A stretch of DNA of 64,000 bases. It comes from Ruegeria conchae (GTDB lineage Bacteria; Pseudomonadota; Alphaproteobacteria; Rhodobacterales; Rhodobacteraceae). Location: assembly GCF_000192475.1 (NCBI RefSeq), contig NZ_AEYW01000022.1, positions 124,001 to 188,000 on the forward strand. The letters are read 5' to 3'. Positions 17,451 to 25,489 of this stretch are shown piece after piece (position 1 is the stretch's first letter; each line of letters opens with the position of its first letter). The notes under the pieces are model-generated. The model was not told where the DNA came from. It saw only the letters and a program-made list of their open reading frames with translations, and searched no databases. The translations under genes were made by a program, and so were the position numbers.

Positions 17451-18791
17451 GTGGCTGATAAGAAGAAACCCGATCAGGAGCCGGTCGAAGACCCCAACGT
17501 AGAAGAGGTGGCAGAGGCCACCGAAACCAAAAGTGAAGCAGTCTCGGATGAGAATTCCGTTGACGCCGAGGATGCTGCGGACGAGCTGACTTCCGAAGCC
17601 GAAGCCGAAGCCGAAGCCGAAGCCGAAGCCGAAGCCGAAGCCGAAGCCGAAGCCGAAGCCGAAGCCGAAGCCGAAGCCGAAGCCGAAGCCGAAGCCGAAG
17701 CCGAAGCCGAAGCCGAAGCCGAAGCCGAAGCCGAAGCCGAAGCCGAAGCCGAAGCCGCTTCTGAGCCTGTCGAAGAGGTTGCACCTGCAGAAGAGAAAGT
17801 AGTCGAACGCACCGTCGAAAAGCGCGGCGGGTTTGTTCCGGCGCTGCTGGGCGGCGTTGTTGCGGCCGGAATCGGGTTTGCCGTGGGCAGTGGCGGTTTT
17901 TTAACCAGTGGGACAGATAGCTCGGACGCGATTTCCGCGCTCGAGTCGAAGCTAGCGGAACAATCCGATCAGATTGCCCAACTGACCAAATCTCTTGCTG
18001 ATGGCCCCGATGTCTCGGGCCTTTCGGATCAGATCAGGGCTTTGTCTGACAAGCTAACGCCGGTCGAAAGCGATCTGGGTGCCGTGAAGACAAGTGTCGA
18101 AGGTCTGACCGGTAAGGTCGATCCGTTGGAGCAACGCCTGACCGCGCTTGAGAAACAACCGCTTGAGGCAAATGTCTCGCCCGAGGCGACCGCCGCGTTC
18201 GAGTCAGAGTTGAAGAAACTGCAGGATTCACTGGCCTCGCAGCGAAGCGAAGTGGAAAAGATGGTCTCAGATGCGCAGGCGCTTGAGGCGAAGGCCTCAG
18301 CCGAGGCTCGCGCGGCGACCAACGCTGCAATCCTGTCGCGTCTGCATGGCCAATTGGATGCCGGTCAGCCCTATGAAGAACTGGTTGCTGAGTTGAAAGC
18401 CGGGGGTGTTGACGTGCCGGATGCTTTGGCTGCGTCAGCGACGGACGGGGTTGAGACGCTCTCAGCCTTGCGCTCGACGTTTGCCCCTGCTGCGCGCACT
18501 GCGCTCGCCGATGCACGCGATGCCAACAAGGGGACCGGCTTGGTTGCCTTCCTGCAGCGCCAGACGGGCGCGCGGTCGGTGACACCGCAAGAGGGGGACG
18601 ACCCGGACGCAGTCCTGTCGCGCGCTCAGGCGGCGTTGGCGGATGGTGATGTCTCAAAGGCGCTGACCGAACTGAAATCACTGCCCGAAGCGGCGCAGAC
18701 CGCATTGGCGGACTGGGAGCAGGCGGCGCAGACGCGGGTCTCTGCCGTCGAGGCCGCAAATACGCTTGCTTCAAGCCTGAACTCGAACTGA
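17451..18791 (+). CDS. mitofilin-like (COG4223) inner-membrane protein with an EA-repeat tract
   Basis: A 446-residue membrane protein found between hemD and hemY in Rhodobacterales. A GTG at 17451 with AAGGGG nine bases upstream is the best start, and no ATG lies nearby. An acidic cytoplasmic N-terminus is followed by 27 Glu-Ala pairs at about residues 49-102. One transmembrane segment lies at about 127-150 (GGFVPALLGGVVAAGIGFAV). A periplasmic coiled coil follows (SALESKLAEQSDQIAQLTK onward), and then a globular C-terminal domain that resembles mitofilin/Mic60. A membrane-shaping or heme-complex scaffold role is inferred from family and context. The pure EA tract is the unusual feature. Confidence 0.85.
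   Translation: MADKKKPDQEPVEDPNVEEVAEATETKSEAVSDENSVDAEDAADELTSEAEAEAEAEAEAEAEAEAEAEAEAEAEAEAEAEAEAEAEAEAEAEAEAEAEAEAASEPVEEVAPAEEKVVERTVEKRGGFVPALLGGVVAAGIGFAVGSGGFLTSGTDSSDAISALESKLAEQSDQIAQLTKSLADGPDVSGLSDQIRALSDKLTPVESDLGAVKTSVEGLTGKVDPLEQRLTALEKQPLEANVSPEATAAFESELKKLQDSLASQRSEVEKMVSDAQALEAKASAEARAATNAAILSRLHGQLDAGQPYEELVAELKAGGVDVPDALAASATDGVETLSALRSTFAPAARTALADARDANKGTGLVAFLQRQTGARSVTPQEGDDPDAVLSRAQAALADGDVSKALTELKSLPEAAQTALADWEQAAQTRVSAVEAANTLASSLNSN
17595..17756 (+). repeat. (GAAGCC)27 perfect hexanucleotide microsatellite
   Basis: Twenty-seven uninterrupted copies of GAAGCC, in frame, coding Glu-Ala each time. Because the unit is six bases, gain or loss of copies changes protein length without a frameshift. 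The lack of any point difference means that recent slippage has kept the array pure. Confidence 0.97.
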
Positions 18792-18801
18792 AGGACCTGC
18801 C

Positions 18802-20289
18802 ATGCTGTGGTCATTGTTAAAGATCCTTGTTTTTGTTGCGATTATCGGCCTGCTGGCCATGGGTGCAGGGTTCCTGATGGAATCATCCGGCGGGGTGCAG
18901 ATCACCGTCGCGGGCACGGAATACACGCTTGGTCCGCTGCAATCGGTGATCGCGCTGGGCGTGCTGGTGTTTGCGGTCTGGTTGTTCTTCAAACTGCTGA
19001 CGCTACTGATCGCGACGTTGAAATTCCTCAACGGTGATGAAACCGCCCTGTCGCGGTATTTCGACCGCAGTCGGGAAAAGCGCGGATATCAGGCGCTGGC
19101 GGACGGGCTGATGGCGCTGGCCTCGGGTGAGGGGCGCGTGGCGATGACCAAGGCCAACAAGGCCGAGAAGCTGCTGAACAAGCCGGAACTGACCAATCTG
19201 CTGGTGGCACAGGCCGCTGAGATGACCGGCGATACCAAGAAAGCAACCGAGACCTACAAGAAGCTGGTCACCAACAACGCCACACGATTTGTCGGCGTGC
19301 GCGGGATCATGAAGCAGAAACTGGCTGAAGGTGACGATGAAACCGCACGCAAGCTGGCCGAGAAGGCTCTGGCCTTGAAGCCCCGGCACGAAGAGACGCA
19401 GGATGTGCTGCTGAACCTGCAGACCAGAGCGCAAGATTGGGCCGGCGCGCGCTCCACGCTGACGTCAAAGCTGAAGGCCGGGTATTTGCCGCGTGATGTG
19501 TTCAAGCGGCGCGATGCGGTTTTGGCCTTATCCGAGGCCAAGGTGCTGCTGGATGATACGGCAACGGTCGAACAGCAGGAACACGCGATTGAGGCAAACC
19601 GCCTGTCGCCCGATCTGGTCCCGGCAGCTGCTATGGCCGCGCGGGCCTATATCAAAAAGGGCAAACCGCGCGCGGCAACCAAAATAATCAAAAAGGCATG
19701 GGAGGTTCAGCCTCATCCCGATCTGGCCCATGCCTTTGCTGAGATTGCGCCGGATGAAACCCCCGATCAACGCGTCAAGCGGTTCACGGCGCTGACTCGG
19801 ATTCACCCGGAGAACATGGAGACCCGCTTGATCCTGGCCGAGCTCAACATCGTAGCCGAAGACTTCCCCGAAGCGCGCCGCGCGCTGGGCGATGTGGTTG
19901 AAAAGCAGGGGGATGCCAGGGCCTACACGCTGATGGCTGCGATTGAACGGGGCGAAGGTGCCTCGGACGCAGTGGTTCAGGGTTGGCTGGCCAAGGCGTT
20001 GAACGCACCGCGCGGGCCGCAATGGGTCTGCGACAATTGCCACGATATTCAGCCCGAATGGGGCCCGGTCTGCCAGAACTGCGGCAGCTTCGACACACTC
20101 AGTTGGCAGACACCGCAGACGCCTGAAATCGCCAGTGCGACAGGTGTGCACATGTTGCCGCTGATCGTCGGAGCGCTTGAGGATCAATCGGAAGCCGAGG
20201 AAGAACCAGAAGTCGACGATCCAGAGGTGGAAGAAGTGATTGAAGTAAACGCCGAGCCCGTCGAAATCGAGCAAGAGAAACGGGCCTAA
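18802..20289 (+). CDS. hemY: HemY-type membrane TPR protein
   Basis: A 495-residue HemY-like protein linked to the late heme pathway. It starts MLWSLLKILVFVAIIGLLAM with two membrane segments (about 4-25 and 45-67). A long TPR-rich cytoplasmic part follows (for example KAEKLLNKPELTNLLVAQAA and ARKLAEKALALKPRHEETQD). Near residue 410 there is a zinc-ribbon-like pair of CxxC motifs, WVCDNCHDIQ and GPVCQNCGSF, as in LapB-type proteins. The last 45 residues are strongly acidic. The gene begins 10 bp after the mitofilin-like gene, so it is in the same operon. HemY binds or channels heme intermediates in related bacteria, and its exact role remains debated. Confidence 0.88.
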   Translation: MLWSLLKILVFVAIIGLLAMGAGFLMESSGGVQITVAGTEYTLGPLQSVIALGVLVFAVWLFFKLLTLLIATLKFLNGDETALSRYFDRSREKRGYQALADGLMALASGEGRVAMTKANKAEKLLNKPELTNLLVAQAAEMTGDTKKATETYKKLVTNNATRFVGVRGIMKQKLAEGDDETARKLAEKALALKPRHEETQDVLLNLQTRAQDWAGARSTLTSKLKAGYLPRDVFKRRDAVLALSEAKVLLDDTATVEQQEHAIEANRLSPDLVPAAAMAARAYIKKGKPRAATKIIKKAWEVQPHPDLAHAFAEIAPDETPDQRVKRFTALTRIHPENMETRLILAELNIVAEDFPEARRALGDVVEKQGDARAYTLMAAIERGEGASDAVVQGWLAKALNAPRGPQWVCDNCHDIQPEWGPVCQNCGSFDTLSWQTPQTPEIASATGVHMLPLIVGALEDQSEAEEEPEVDDPEVEEVIEVNAEPVEIEQEKRA

Positions 20290-20488
20290 TGGTTCGATAA
20301 TTCGTTAGGGCTGTTTATTAGCAAGCTCTGAGCTGTAATCAGGCGTGGTGGATTCTTTGCTACTACGTACTATCAGTCATTTCTGCGACGCCAACAGTCC
20401 CAACCAGGCTTTCAATCGTTTGGCAGCTCAGCCGATCGGCACGGGTTCCATGGCAATACAGGCCGCCTACCCCGATCGGTCACGTCAT

Positions 20489-21676
20489 TCATATGATCCC
20501 TTCTTGTTTTAGTGCGTCAATTTCTGCGTCAGATAAGCCAAGCTCGGACCAGATCACAGCGTTATCGGCACCGAGGGTAGGCGGGGCAGCTTGGGGAGTT
20601 CTCCGCTCACCATCCATGACTATCGGACTGCCTGCAAGGCGCAAGTTTTCACCGTGAGCTGACAGGCTCGCTATCAATCCCCTCCCTTCCAGTTGTTTGT
20701 CTGACAAAGTCTCAGGCACTGTAAAAACCTGCCCCGTCGGAACGCCGAGCGCATTCAATTCGCGAACCCAATCCTCGGCCGGACGGGCGATCAACACACG
20801 TTCGAGTTCTTGTCGAAGGGCATGCCGGTTTTGTTTGCGATCCTCACGGGTCTGATAGTTGGGATGGGTCAGCAAATCGTCTCGGTTTAGATGCTTTGCC
20901 AGGGCCTGCCATTGCTCATCCCGATTGGCCGCGATGTTAATCGGGCCGTTGGACGTGGCGAATGTACCGGACGGGGCCGAGGTGGTGTTTTCGTTGCCAT
21001 GGGCATCTGGCAACACGCCTCCCAAAAGATAGTTCGAAACGACCCAACCCATTGTCGAGACAACGGCCTCAGTCATTGCAACGTCCAGAAATGTGCCGCG
21101 TGGATTGGCGTTCAAGGCCGCGCTGATGGCAAAGGCTGCGGTCAATCCGCCCACAGTATCTGCAAGAGGATAGCCGACCCGGTAAGGTGCCGTATCGGGG
21201 GCGCCCGTGATCGACATGACACCGCTGATACCCTGAACAATCTGGTCATAGGCGGGATCGTCACGCCTCGGTCCGTCCTGACCGAATCCGCTGATCGCAC
21301 AATAGATCAGGTTGGGATTTTCGTTGCGCAGAACCTCATAACCCAACCCCAGTCGATCCATGACACCGGGGCGGAAATTCTCAACCAGAACGTCGGCGGT
21401 TTGAACCAGCCTTTTGAGTAGCGCCTTCCCCTGCTCAGCCTTCATGTCCAGCGTAACAGACTTTTTATCGGCGTTTTGAGCCAGAAAGCTAATGCCCATT
21501 CCGGCCTTGTTGCGTTCAGAATCCGCGCCCAGCACTCGGGCCAGGTCCCCGCTGCCGGGGCGTTCAACTTTAATGACTTCGGCGCCCATCAAGGCAAGTT
21601 GATAGCAACAATAGGGGCCTGCCAGAACATTGGTCAGGTCAAGGACGCGGACCCCTGAGAGTGGCTCAGTCGCCAT
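20489..21676 (-). CDS. CaiB/BaiF-type (family III) CoA transferase
   Basis: A 395-residue CoA transferase that moves CoA from an acyl-CoA to a carboxylic acid. It starts MATEPLSGVRVLDLTNVLAG and continues ALMGAEVIKVERPGSGDLAR. The catalytic Asp is in TFLDVAMTEAVVS (near 196). VLVENFRPGVMDRLGLGYE and CAISGFGQDGP are family hallmarks. Its start overlaps the end of tctA by 11 bases, so it is translated with the TctCBA carboxylate transporter. This suggests that the imported acid is activated to its CoA ester by this enzyme. The substrate could be a C4-C5 dicarboxylate or related acid. Confidence 0.92.
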   Translation of the reverse strand: MATEPLSGVRVLDLTNVLAGPYCCYQLALMGAEVIKVERPGSGDLARVLGADSERNKAGMGISFLAQNADKKSVTLDMKAEQGKALLKRLVQTADVLVENFRPGVMDRLGLGYEVLRNENPNLIYCAISGFGQDGPRRDDPAYDQIVQGISGVMSITGAPDTAPYRVGYPLADTVGGLTAAFAISAALNANPRGTFLDVAMTEAVVSTMGWVVSNYLLGGVLPDAHGNENTTSAPSGTFATSNGPINIAANRDEQWQALAKHLNRDDLLTHPNYQTREDRKQNRHALRQELERVLIARPAEDWVRELNALGVPTGQVFTVPETLSDKQLEGRGLIASLSAHGENLRLAGSPIVMDGERRTPQAAPPTLGADNAVIWSELGLSDAEIDALKQEGII

Positions 21677-23177
21677 CGGCGATCCCGGCCGCCCGTGCCC
21701 GTGCTCGGCGGGCGCGGTAGCTGGGCAGCAGCACCAACAGCACGGCGATGACGAGTAGCGCCAGTGTCATCGGGCGCTCCCAGATAAATCCGATACCATC
21801 GTAAAGCTGCATGGAGCGTGCGAAGTTGTCCTCCATCATTCCACCAAGGATAAAGCCAATCAGCAGGGGAGCGAGTGGATAATCTGCGAACTTAAGAGCC
21901 GTCGCGCAGACCCCGAAACCGACCAGTATCAACAGTTCGGTGGCGTTGTTCTGGCCGATATATGCACCCATCAAGGTGAAGAATAGAATGAACGGGATCA
22001 GATAGTTGCGCGGAACGGCCAGCACTTTGGCGATATAGGGGATCAGTGGCAGGTTCAGGATCAGCAGGACGAGGTTACCGATGAACATCGACATGATGAC
22101 TGCCCAGAAGATCTGCGGCTCATCAATCATCAAGCGAGGACCCGGAGTAACGTTCAGCGCAATCAGTGCGCCTAGCAGAATCGCGGTGGTGCCCGATCCG
22201 GGAATGCCCAATGTCAGCAGCGGCACAAACGAACCGGTACAGGCCGCGTTGTTTGCAGCCTCAGGTGCCGCAAGCCCTTTAATAGAGCCTTTTCCAAACT
22301 CTTCCTGCTCTTTTTTTGGCGCGATGTTGCGCTCGACCGCATAGCCAAGGAAGCTCGCAATAGTCGCGCCCGCGCCCGGCAGGACCCCGATGAAAAAGCC
22401 CTGAGTCGATTGGCGTCCAATAACCGGCGCGATGGCTTTTGCCTCGTCTTTGGTGATGCGCAGATCTTTGATTTCACCATCATCGCCTTGCAGATTCTTG
22501 GGCTTGAGGACGAGGAAAAGCGCCTCGGGCAAGGCAAACATTGCCATGGCCAGCGTGATGAAGCCAAAGCCGGATTGCAGGTCCATGATGCCCATAGTGA
22601 AGCGCGGCAGGTTGAACAGCGCACCCTCGCCAACGGTGGCCATGATCAGTCCGAGAATGGTCATGATCAGCGCCTTTGCCACCTGACCTGAACCGGCAAA
22701 TGCCGCAATGGCTGACAAGCCAACGACCATCAGCGCGAAATATTCGGCGGAATGAAACAACAGCGCCACGGAAGACAGCGCCGGGGCGAATACCATCAAC
22801 AAGATTGCCCCGATCGTACCTCCTGCGAAACTTGCGATCGCAGCAATGGTCAGCGCTTTACCGGCTTTGCCTTGTCGCGCCATAGGATAGCCATCAAAGC
22901 TTGACGCTACTGTGCCCGCGACCCCCGGCGCGTTCAGCAGGATTGACGAGGTCGAGCCACCGAAAATCGCACCATAGTAGACGCCCGCGAGAAGGATCAG
23001 AGCAGCGGATGGGTCTCCCATCGAAATTGCGACCGGGATCATGATCGCGATGATCGACATTGGCCCCAACCCGGGCAACATGCCGATGAATGTACCGATC
23101 AGGCACCCCGCGATGACCATCAGTAGGTTTTGAAGCGAAAAGGCCGTTTGCAGACCGATCAGAAGTCCTTCAAGCAT
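21666..23177 (-). CDS. tctA: tripartite tricarboxylate transporter large permease TctA
   Basis: A 503-residue membrane protein with about 12 membrane segments. The ATG at 23177 (MLEGLLIGLQTAFSLQNLLM) is chosen; the frame extends upstream into tctB. The family motif GxLPGLGxxxxIA is seen as IGMLPGLGPMSIIAIM, and a second copy as GVLPGAGATIASFLGY. GGSTSSILLNAPG and TLGIPGSGTTAILLGAL are the other conserved regions. It works with TctB and the periplasmic TctC in uptake driven by an ion gradient. It is encoded 1 bp after tctB. Confidence 0.96.
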   Translation of the reverse strand: MLEGLLIGLQTAFSLQNLLMVIAGCLIGTFIGMLPGLGPMSIIAIMIPVAISMGDPSAALILLAGVYYGAIFGGSTSSILLNAPGVAGTVASSFDGYPMARQGKAGKALTIAAIASFAGGTIGAILLMVFAPALSSVALLFHSAEYFALMVVGLSAIAAFAGSGQVAKALIMTILGLIMATVGEGALFNLPRFTMGIMDLQSGFGFITLAMAMFALPEALFLVLKPKNLQGDDGEIKDLRITKDEAKAIAPVIGRQSTQGFFIGVLPGAGATIASFLGYAVERNIAPKKEQEEFGKGSIKGLAAPEAANNAACTGSFVPLLTLGIPGSGTTAILLGALIALNVTPGPRLMIDEPQIFWAVIMSMFIGNLVLLILNLPLIPYIAKVLAVPRNYLIPFILFFTLMGAYIGQNNATELLILVGFGVCATALKFADYPLAPLLIGFILGGMMEDNFARSMQLYDGIGFIWERPMTLALLVIAVLLVLLPSYRARRARARAAGIADGD

Positions 23178-23178
23178 G

Positions 23179-23661
23179 TCAGCCTCCGAAAATGCCGGGC
23201 AGTGGGCGCATGTAAATTCCAAGAACTTCCTGAACCAGATACCAGACCGATCCGGTTGCGATCAGGGCCACAGGCACCATGATATGCCATTTGCGTTCAC
23301 CCAGAATGTACGAACCGATAATCAAAAAGCCCGATGTCGCGATCAGAAATCCGACGGGGCGCAGACATAGGGCGTAGACGACCATCAGAACCAGCAGCGA
23401 AATCGCCTGCCCAAGGTGGTATTCGCCAAGGCGGCGGTAGTCGATATCCGCCTCTTTTATTTCACTTTTCTCAAAGCCCAGAAGAATGATTGTGCAGGCG
23501 ATTATCCCCAGTATGGACAGGACCTTGGGGAAGGTGCTGGGCCATATCGGGTTTCTTTGCATGAAAGGGGGCAGGCTGCCGTCCATCGTGAACCAGGCTG
23601 CATAGCCATAGGTTAGACAAATCCCCAGCAGAACAAGCGCGATCCAACGATCCAGCGCCAT
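23179..23661 (-). CDS. tctB: tripartite tricarboxylate transporter small permease TctB
   Basis: A 160-residue protein with four membrane segments (for example WIALVLLGICLTYGYAAWF and GQAISLLVLMVVYALCL). NPIWPSTFPKVLSILGII holds the conserved proline-rich turn of the family. It is encoded between tctC and tctA. A strong hairpin separates it from tctC, so its transcript level is probably lower than that of the binding protein. Confidence 0.93.
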   Translation of the reverse strand: MALDRWIALVLLGICLTYGYAAWFTMDGSLPPFMQRNPIWPSTFPKVLSILGIIACTIILLGFEKSEIKEADIDYRRLGEYHLGQAISLLVLMVVYALCLRPVGFLIATSGFLIIGSYILGERKWHIMVPVALIATGSVWYLVQEVLGIYMRPLPGIFGG

Positions 23662-23696
23662 GGTGTCCCCTCCCGTATTATTGTTGTGAGTTTGGG

Positions 23697-23720
23697 GGCA
23701 GAGCGGAGGACCGCTCTGCC
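23697..23720 (-). promoter_or_regulatory. intercistronic hairpin between tctC and tctB
   Basis: A perfect 10-bp stem GGCAGAGCGG/CCGCTCTGCC with a four-base loop, 10 bases after the tctC stop. There is no U-run, so it is better read as an RNA-stabilising or partial-termination element that raises binding-protein mRNA over permease mRNA. Confidence 0.7.
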
Positions 23721-23730
23721 GAAGCCACCT

Positions 23731-24711
23731 TTAGAGGAAGCCCAGTTTCTTCATCAGATCGCTGATCTGCTTTTCTTGATCTTCAAGGAAAGCCGAGAAG
23801 TCGTCGCCCGAGTTGTGGATGTTCACCCAACCGTTGCGCGCGCGTACTTCTTCCCATTCAGGTGTGTCATACATTTTTGTGATGGCGTCCTGATAGGCGA
23901 CCAGCTTGTCTTCGGGCAGTCCGGGTGCCGCAAAGAATCCACGCCAGTTGACGAAGGTGGTGTCGATACCCTGTTCCTTCATGGTTTGGGCATCAGGTGC
24001 CGCGTCTACGCGCTCCTCAGAGGTAACGCCGATGATCTTCACCTCACCCTGATTGGCCAGATCGACAGCTTCCGAGAAGCCAGTCGACAAGGCTGCGATT
24101 TCGCCAGACAGCAGTGCCGCCATGGCCTTACCGCCTGCGTCGTACGGGATGTATTTGACGCCCAGCGCATCTTTCCCGGCTGCTTCCATCACCATGGCTG
24201 CCACCAGATGGTCCATGCCGCCCGGAACCGAGCCGCCGCCAATGGCGGTGGCACCCGGATCGGCGTCATAGGCTGCCAGTAGGTCTGCCATAGAGTTGAT
24301 CGGGCTGTCCTTGCCAACAACGATTGCTGCATAGTCACCGATGGTGCCAGATACCAAAGTCAGGTCGCGGAAGTTATGCGGGAACACGCCCGTCAGAGAC
24401 CGGATTACGATGGGTGTCGAATTGACCATCAGCGTTCCGTGATTGCTTTCGGCGTTTTCGATCAGATAACCGATGGCTTTACCGCCACCGCCGCCTGACA
24501 TGTTCTCGTAGGACGCCGTGCCCACAAGACCTGCATTGGTCAGGGCCTCGCCAGTTCCGCGTGCGGTTCCGTCCCAACCGCCGCCGGCGCCACCGGGGAT
24601 CAGAAAGTGGATGCTGTCCACGACCTGGTCTTGCGCCAATGCAGGTCCGGTTAGACCAACGGCAGCAACGGCTGCGATCAGGGCACGACGGCCCAGTTTG
24701 AATGTTGTCAT
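23731..24711 (-). CDS. tctC: tripartite tricarboxylate transporter binding protein TctC
   Basis: A 326-residue periplasmic substrate-binding protein (Bug/TctC family). The signal peptide is MTTFKLGRRALIAAVAAVGL followed by TGPALA, with cleavage before QDQ. The family motif IHFLIPGGAGGGWDGTARGT is near residue 33, and IGGGSVPGGMDHLVAAMV and VKYIPYDAGGKAMAALLSGE are typical of carboxylate pockets. It heads the tctCBA-CoA transferase operon and is divergent from the tctDE regulators. Confidence 0.95.
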   Translation of the reverse strand: MTTFKLGRRALIAAVAAVGLTGPALAQDQVVDSIHFLIPGGAGGGWDGTARGTGEALTNAGLVGTASYENMSGGGGGKAIGYLIENAESNHGTLMVNSTPIVIRSLTGVFPHNFRDLTLVSGTIGDYAAIVVGKDSPINSMADLLAAYDADPGATAIGGGSVPGGMDHLVAAMVMEAAGKDALGVKYIPYDAGGKAMAALLSGEIAALSTGFSEAVDLANQGEVKIIGVTSEERVDAAPDAQTMKEQGIDTTFVNWRGFFAAPGLPEDKLVAYQDAITKMYDTPEWEEVRARNGWVNIHNSGDDFSAFLEDQEKQISDLMKKLGFL

Positions 24712-24724
24712 GATGTCCTCCCAT

Positions 24725-24753
24725 TTGACATCCGGCCGCGGGGCGGCTCAGAT
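24725..24753 (+). promoter_or_regulatory. predicted promoter of tctDE
   Basis: TTGACA (24725-24730), a 17-base spacer and TCAGAT (24748-24753) fit a sigma-70 promoter reading toward tctD. Transcription would start near 24760, about 60 bases before the gene. Confidence 0.45.
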
Positions 24754-24779
24754 TATTCTGAAGTTTAACCACACGAACC

Positions 24780-24795
24780 TGACATCAACCTGTCA
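24780..24795. promoter_or_regulatory. inverted repeat TGACA-N6-TGTCA, candidate operator
   Basis: TGACA and TGTCA are exact inverted halves, separated by six bases, between the predicted promoter and tctD. The position suits TctD binding and autoregulation, or control of the divergent tctC. This is inference only. Confidence 0.35.
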
Positions 24796-24820
24796 CGCGT
24801 TAGGATGCGACCCAGCCCTC

Positions 24821-25489
24821 ATGAAATTCCTTCTGGTCGAAGATAACCTAGATCTTGCAAATGCGATGTGTGCCCGCATGCGCCTGGATGGTCATGTCGT
24901 TGATCATGCAGAGAAATTGGACGACGCAACAGCCTATGCTGAGATCGAGGAATATGATCTGATCCTGCTGGATATCATGCTGCCCGATGGAGATGGCCGG
25001 GACTTTTTGCAGCGTCATCGGGCCCGTGATCCGGATACTCCAGTTATCGTTTTGACCGCGCGCAGTCAGGTTTCGGATCGAATCGGATCGCTCGATCTGG
25101 GGGCGGATGACTATGTAACCAAACCCTTTGATCACGCCGAGCTAGAAGCCCGTTGCCGGGCCGTCTTGCGGCGCAAATCAGGGATTGCCAAATCAAGGAT
25201 CGAGGTCGGCGGGATCGTGTTTGACCCTGTCGCAGGCTATTTGAGCGTGCGGGGAGAAACGATATCCTTGCGCAATCGCGAGCTGCGGATGATGGAGTTG
25301 TTCATAAACGCGCCAGGTCAGGTTTTTTCGAAACAGAAGCTGGCCGACAGGTTGTTTTCTTACGACGACAACATCTCGGACAACGCGATCGAGGTCTATG
25401 TGGGTCGACTGCGCAAGCACCTTGAGAAATCCGAGCTGAAAATCACCACGTTGCGCGGGCTGGGCTACAGGCTGGACCATGACGGTTAG
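24821..25489 (+). CDS. tctD: OmpR-type response regulator TctD
   Basis: A 222-residue regulator: receiver domain (MKFLLVEDNLDLANAM, phospho-acceptor Asp in LILLDIMLPDGDG near 51, Lys in YVTKPFDHAE near 103) plus a winged-helix DNA-binding domain (NRELRMMELFINAPGQVFSK, IEVYVGRLRKHLE). The open frame extends far upstream through tctC's shadow, but the ATG at 24821 begins the receiver. It overlaps tctE by 11 bases. It probably activates the divergent tctCBA operon in response to its carboxylate. Confidence 0.93.
   Translation: MKFLLVEDNLDLANAMCARMRLDGHVVDHAEKLDDATAYAEIEEYDLILLDIMLPDGDGRDFLQRHRARDPDTPVIVLTARSQVSDRIGSLDLGADDYVTKPFDHAELEARCRAVLRRKSGIAKSRIEVGGIVFDPVAGYLSVRGETISLRNRELRMMELFINAPGQVFSKQKLADRLFSYDDNISDNAIEVYVGRLRKHLEKSELKITTLRGLGYRLDHDG

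Noticed and set aside
17595..17756. CRISPR array
   Set aside because: Repeats are adjacent 6-base units with no spacers and lie inside a gene.
17443..17812. Long minus-strand frames reading RLRLRL... and SASASA... opposite the GAAGCC array
   Set aside because: They are only the complement of the (GAAGCC)27 tract; the plus-strand gene has a start, ribosome site and conserved neighbours.
18034..18774. A 246-codon minus-strand frame opposite the mitofilin-like gene
   Set aside because: Pro/Arg-rich shadow of alanine-rich coding sequence; no start signals.
20290..20488. Gene or RNA between hemY and the CoA-transferase gene
   Set aside because: Only 199 bp between converging genes, with no frame, tRNA-like fold or clear terminator.
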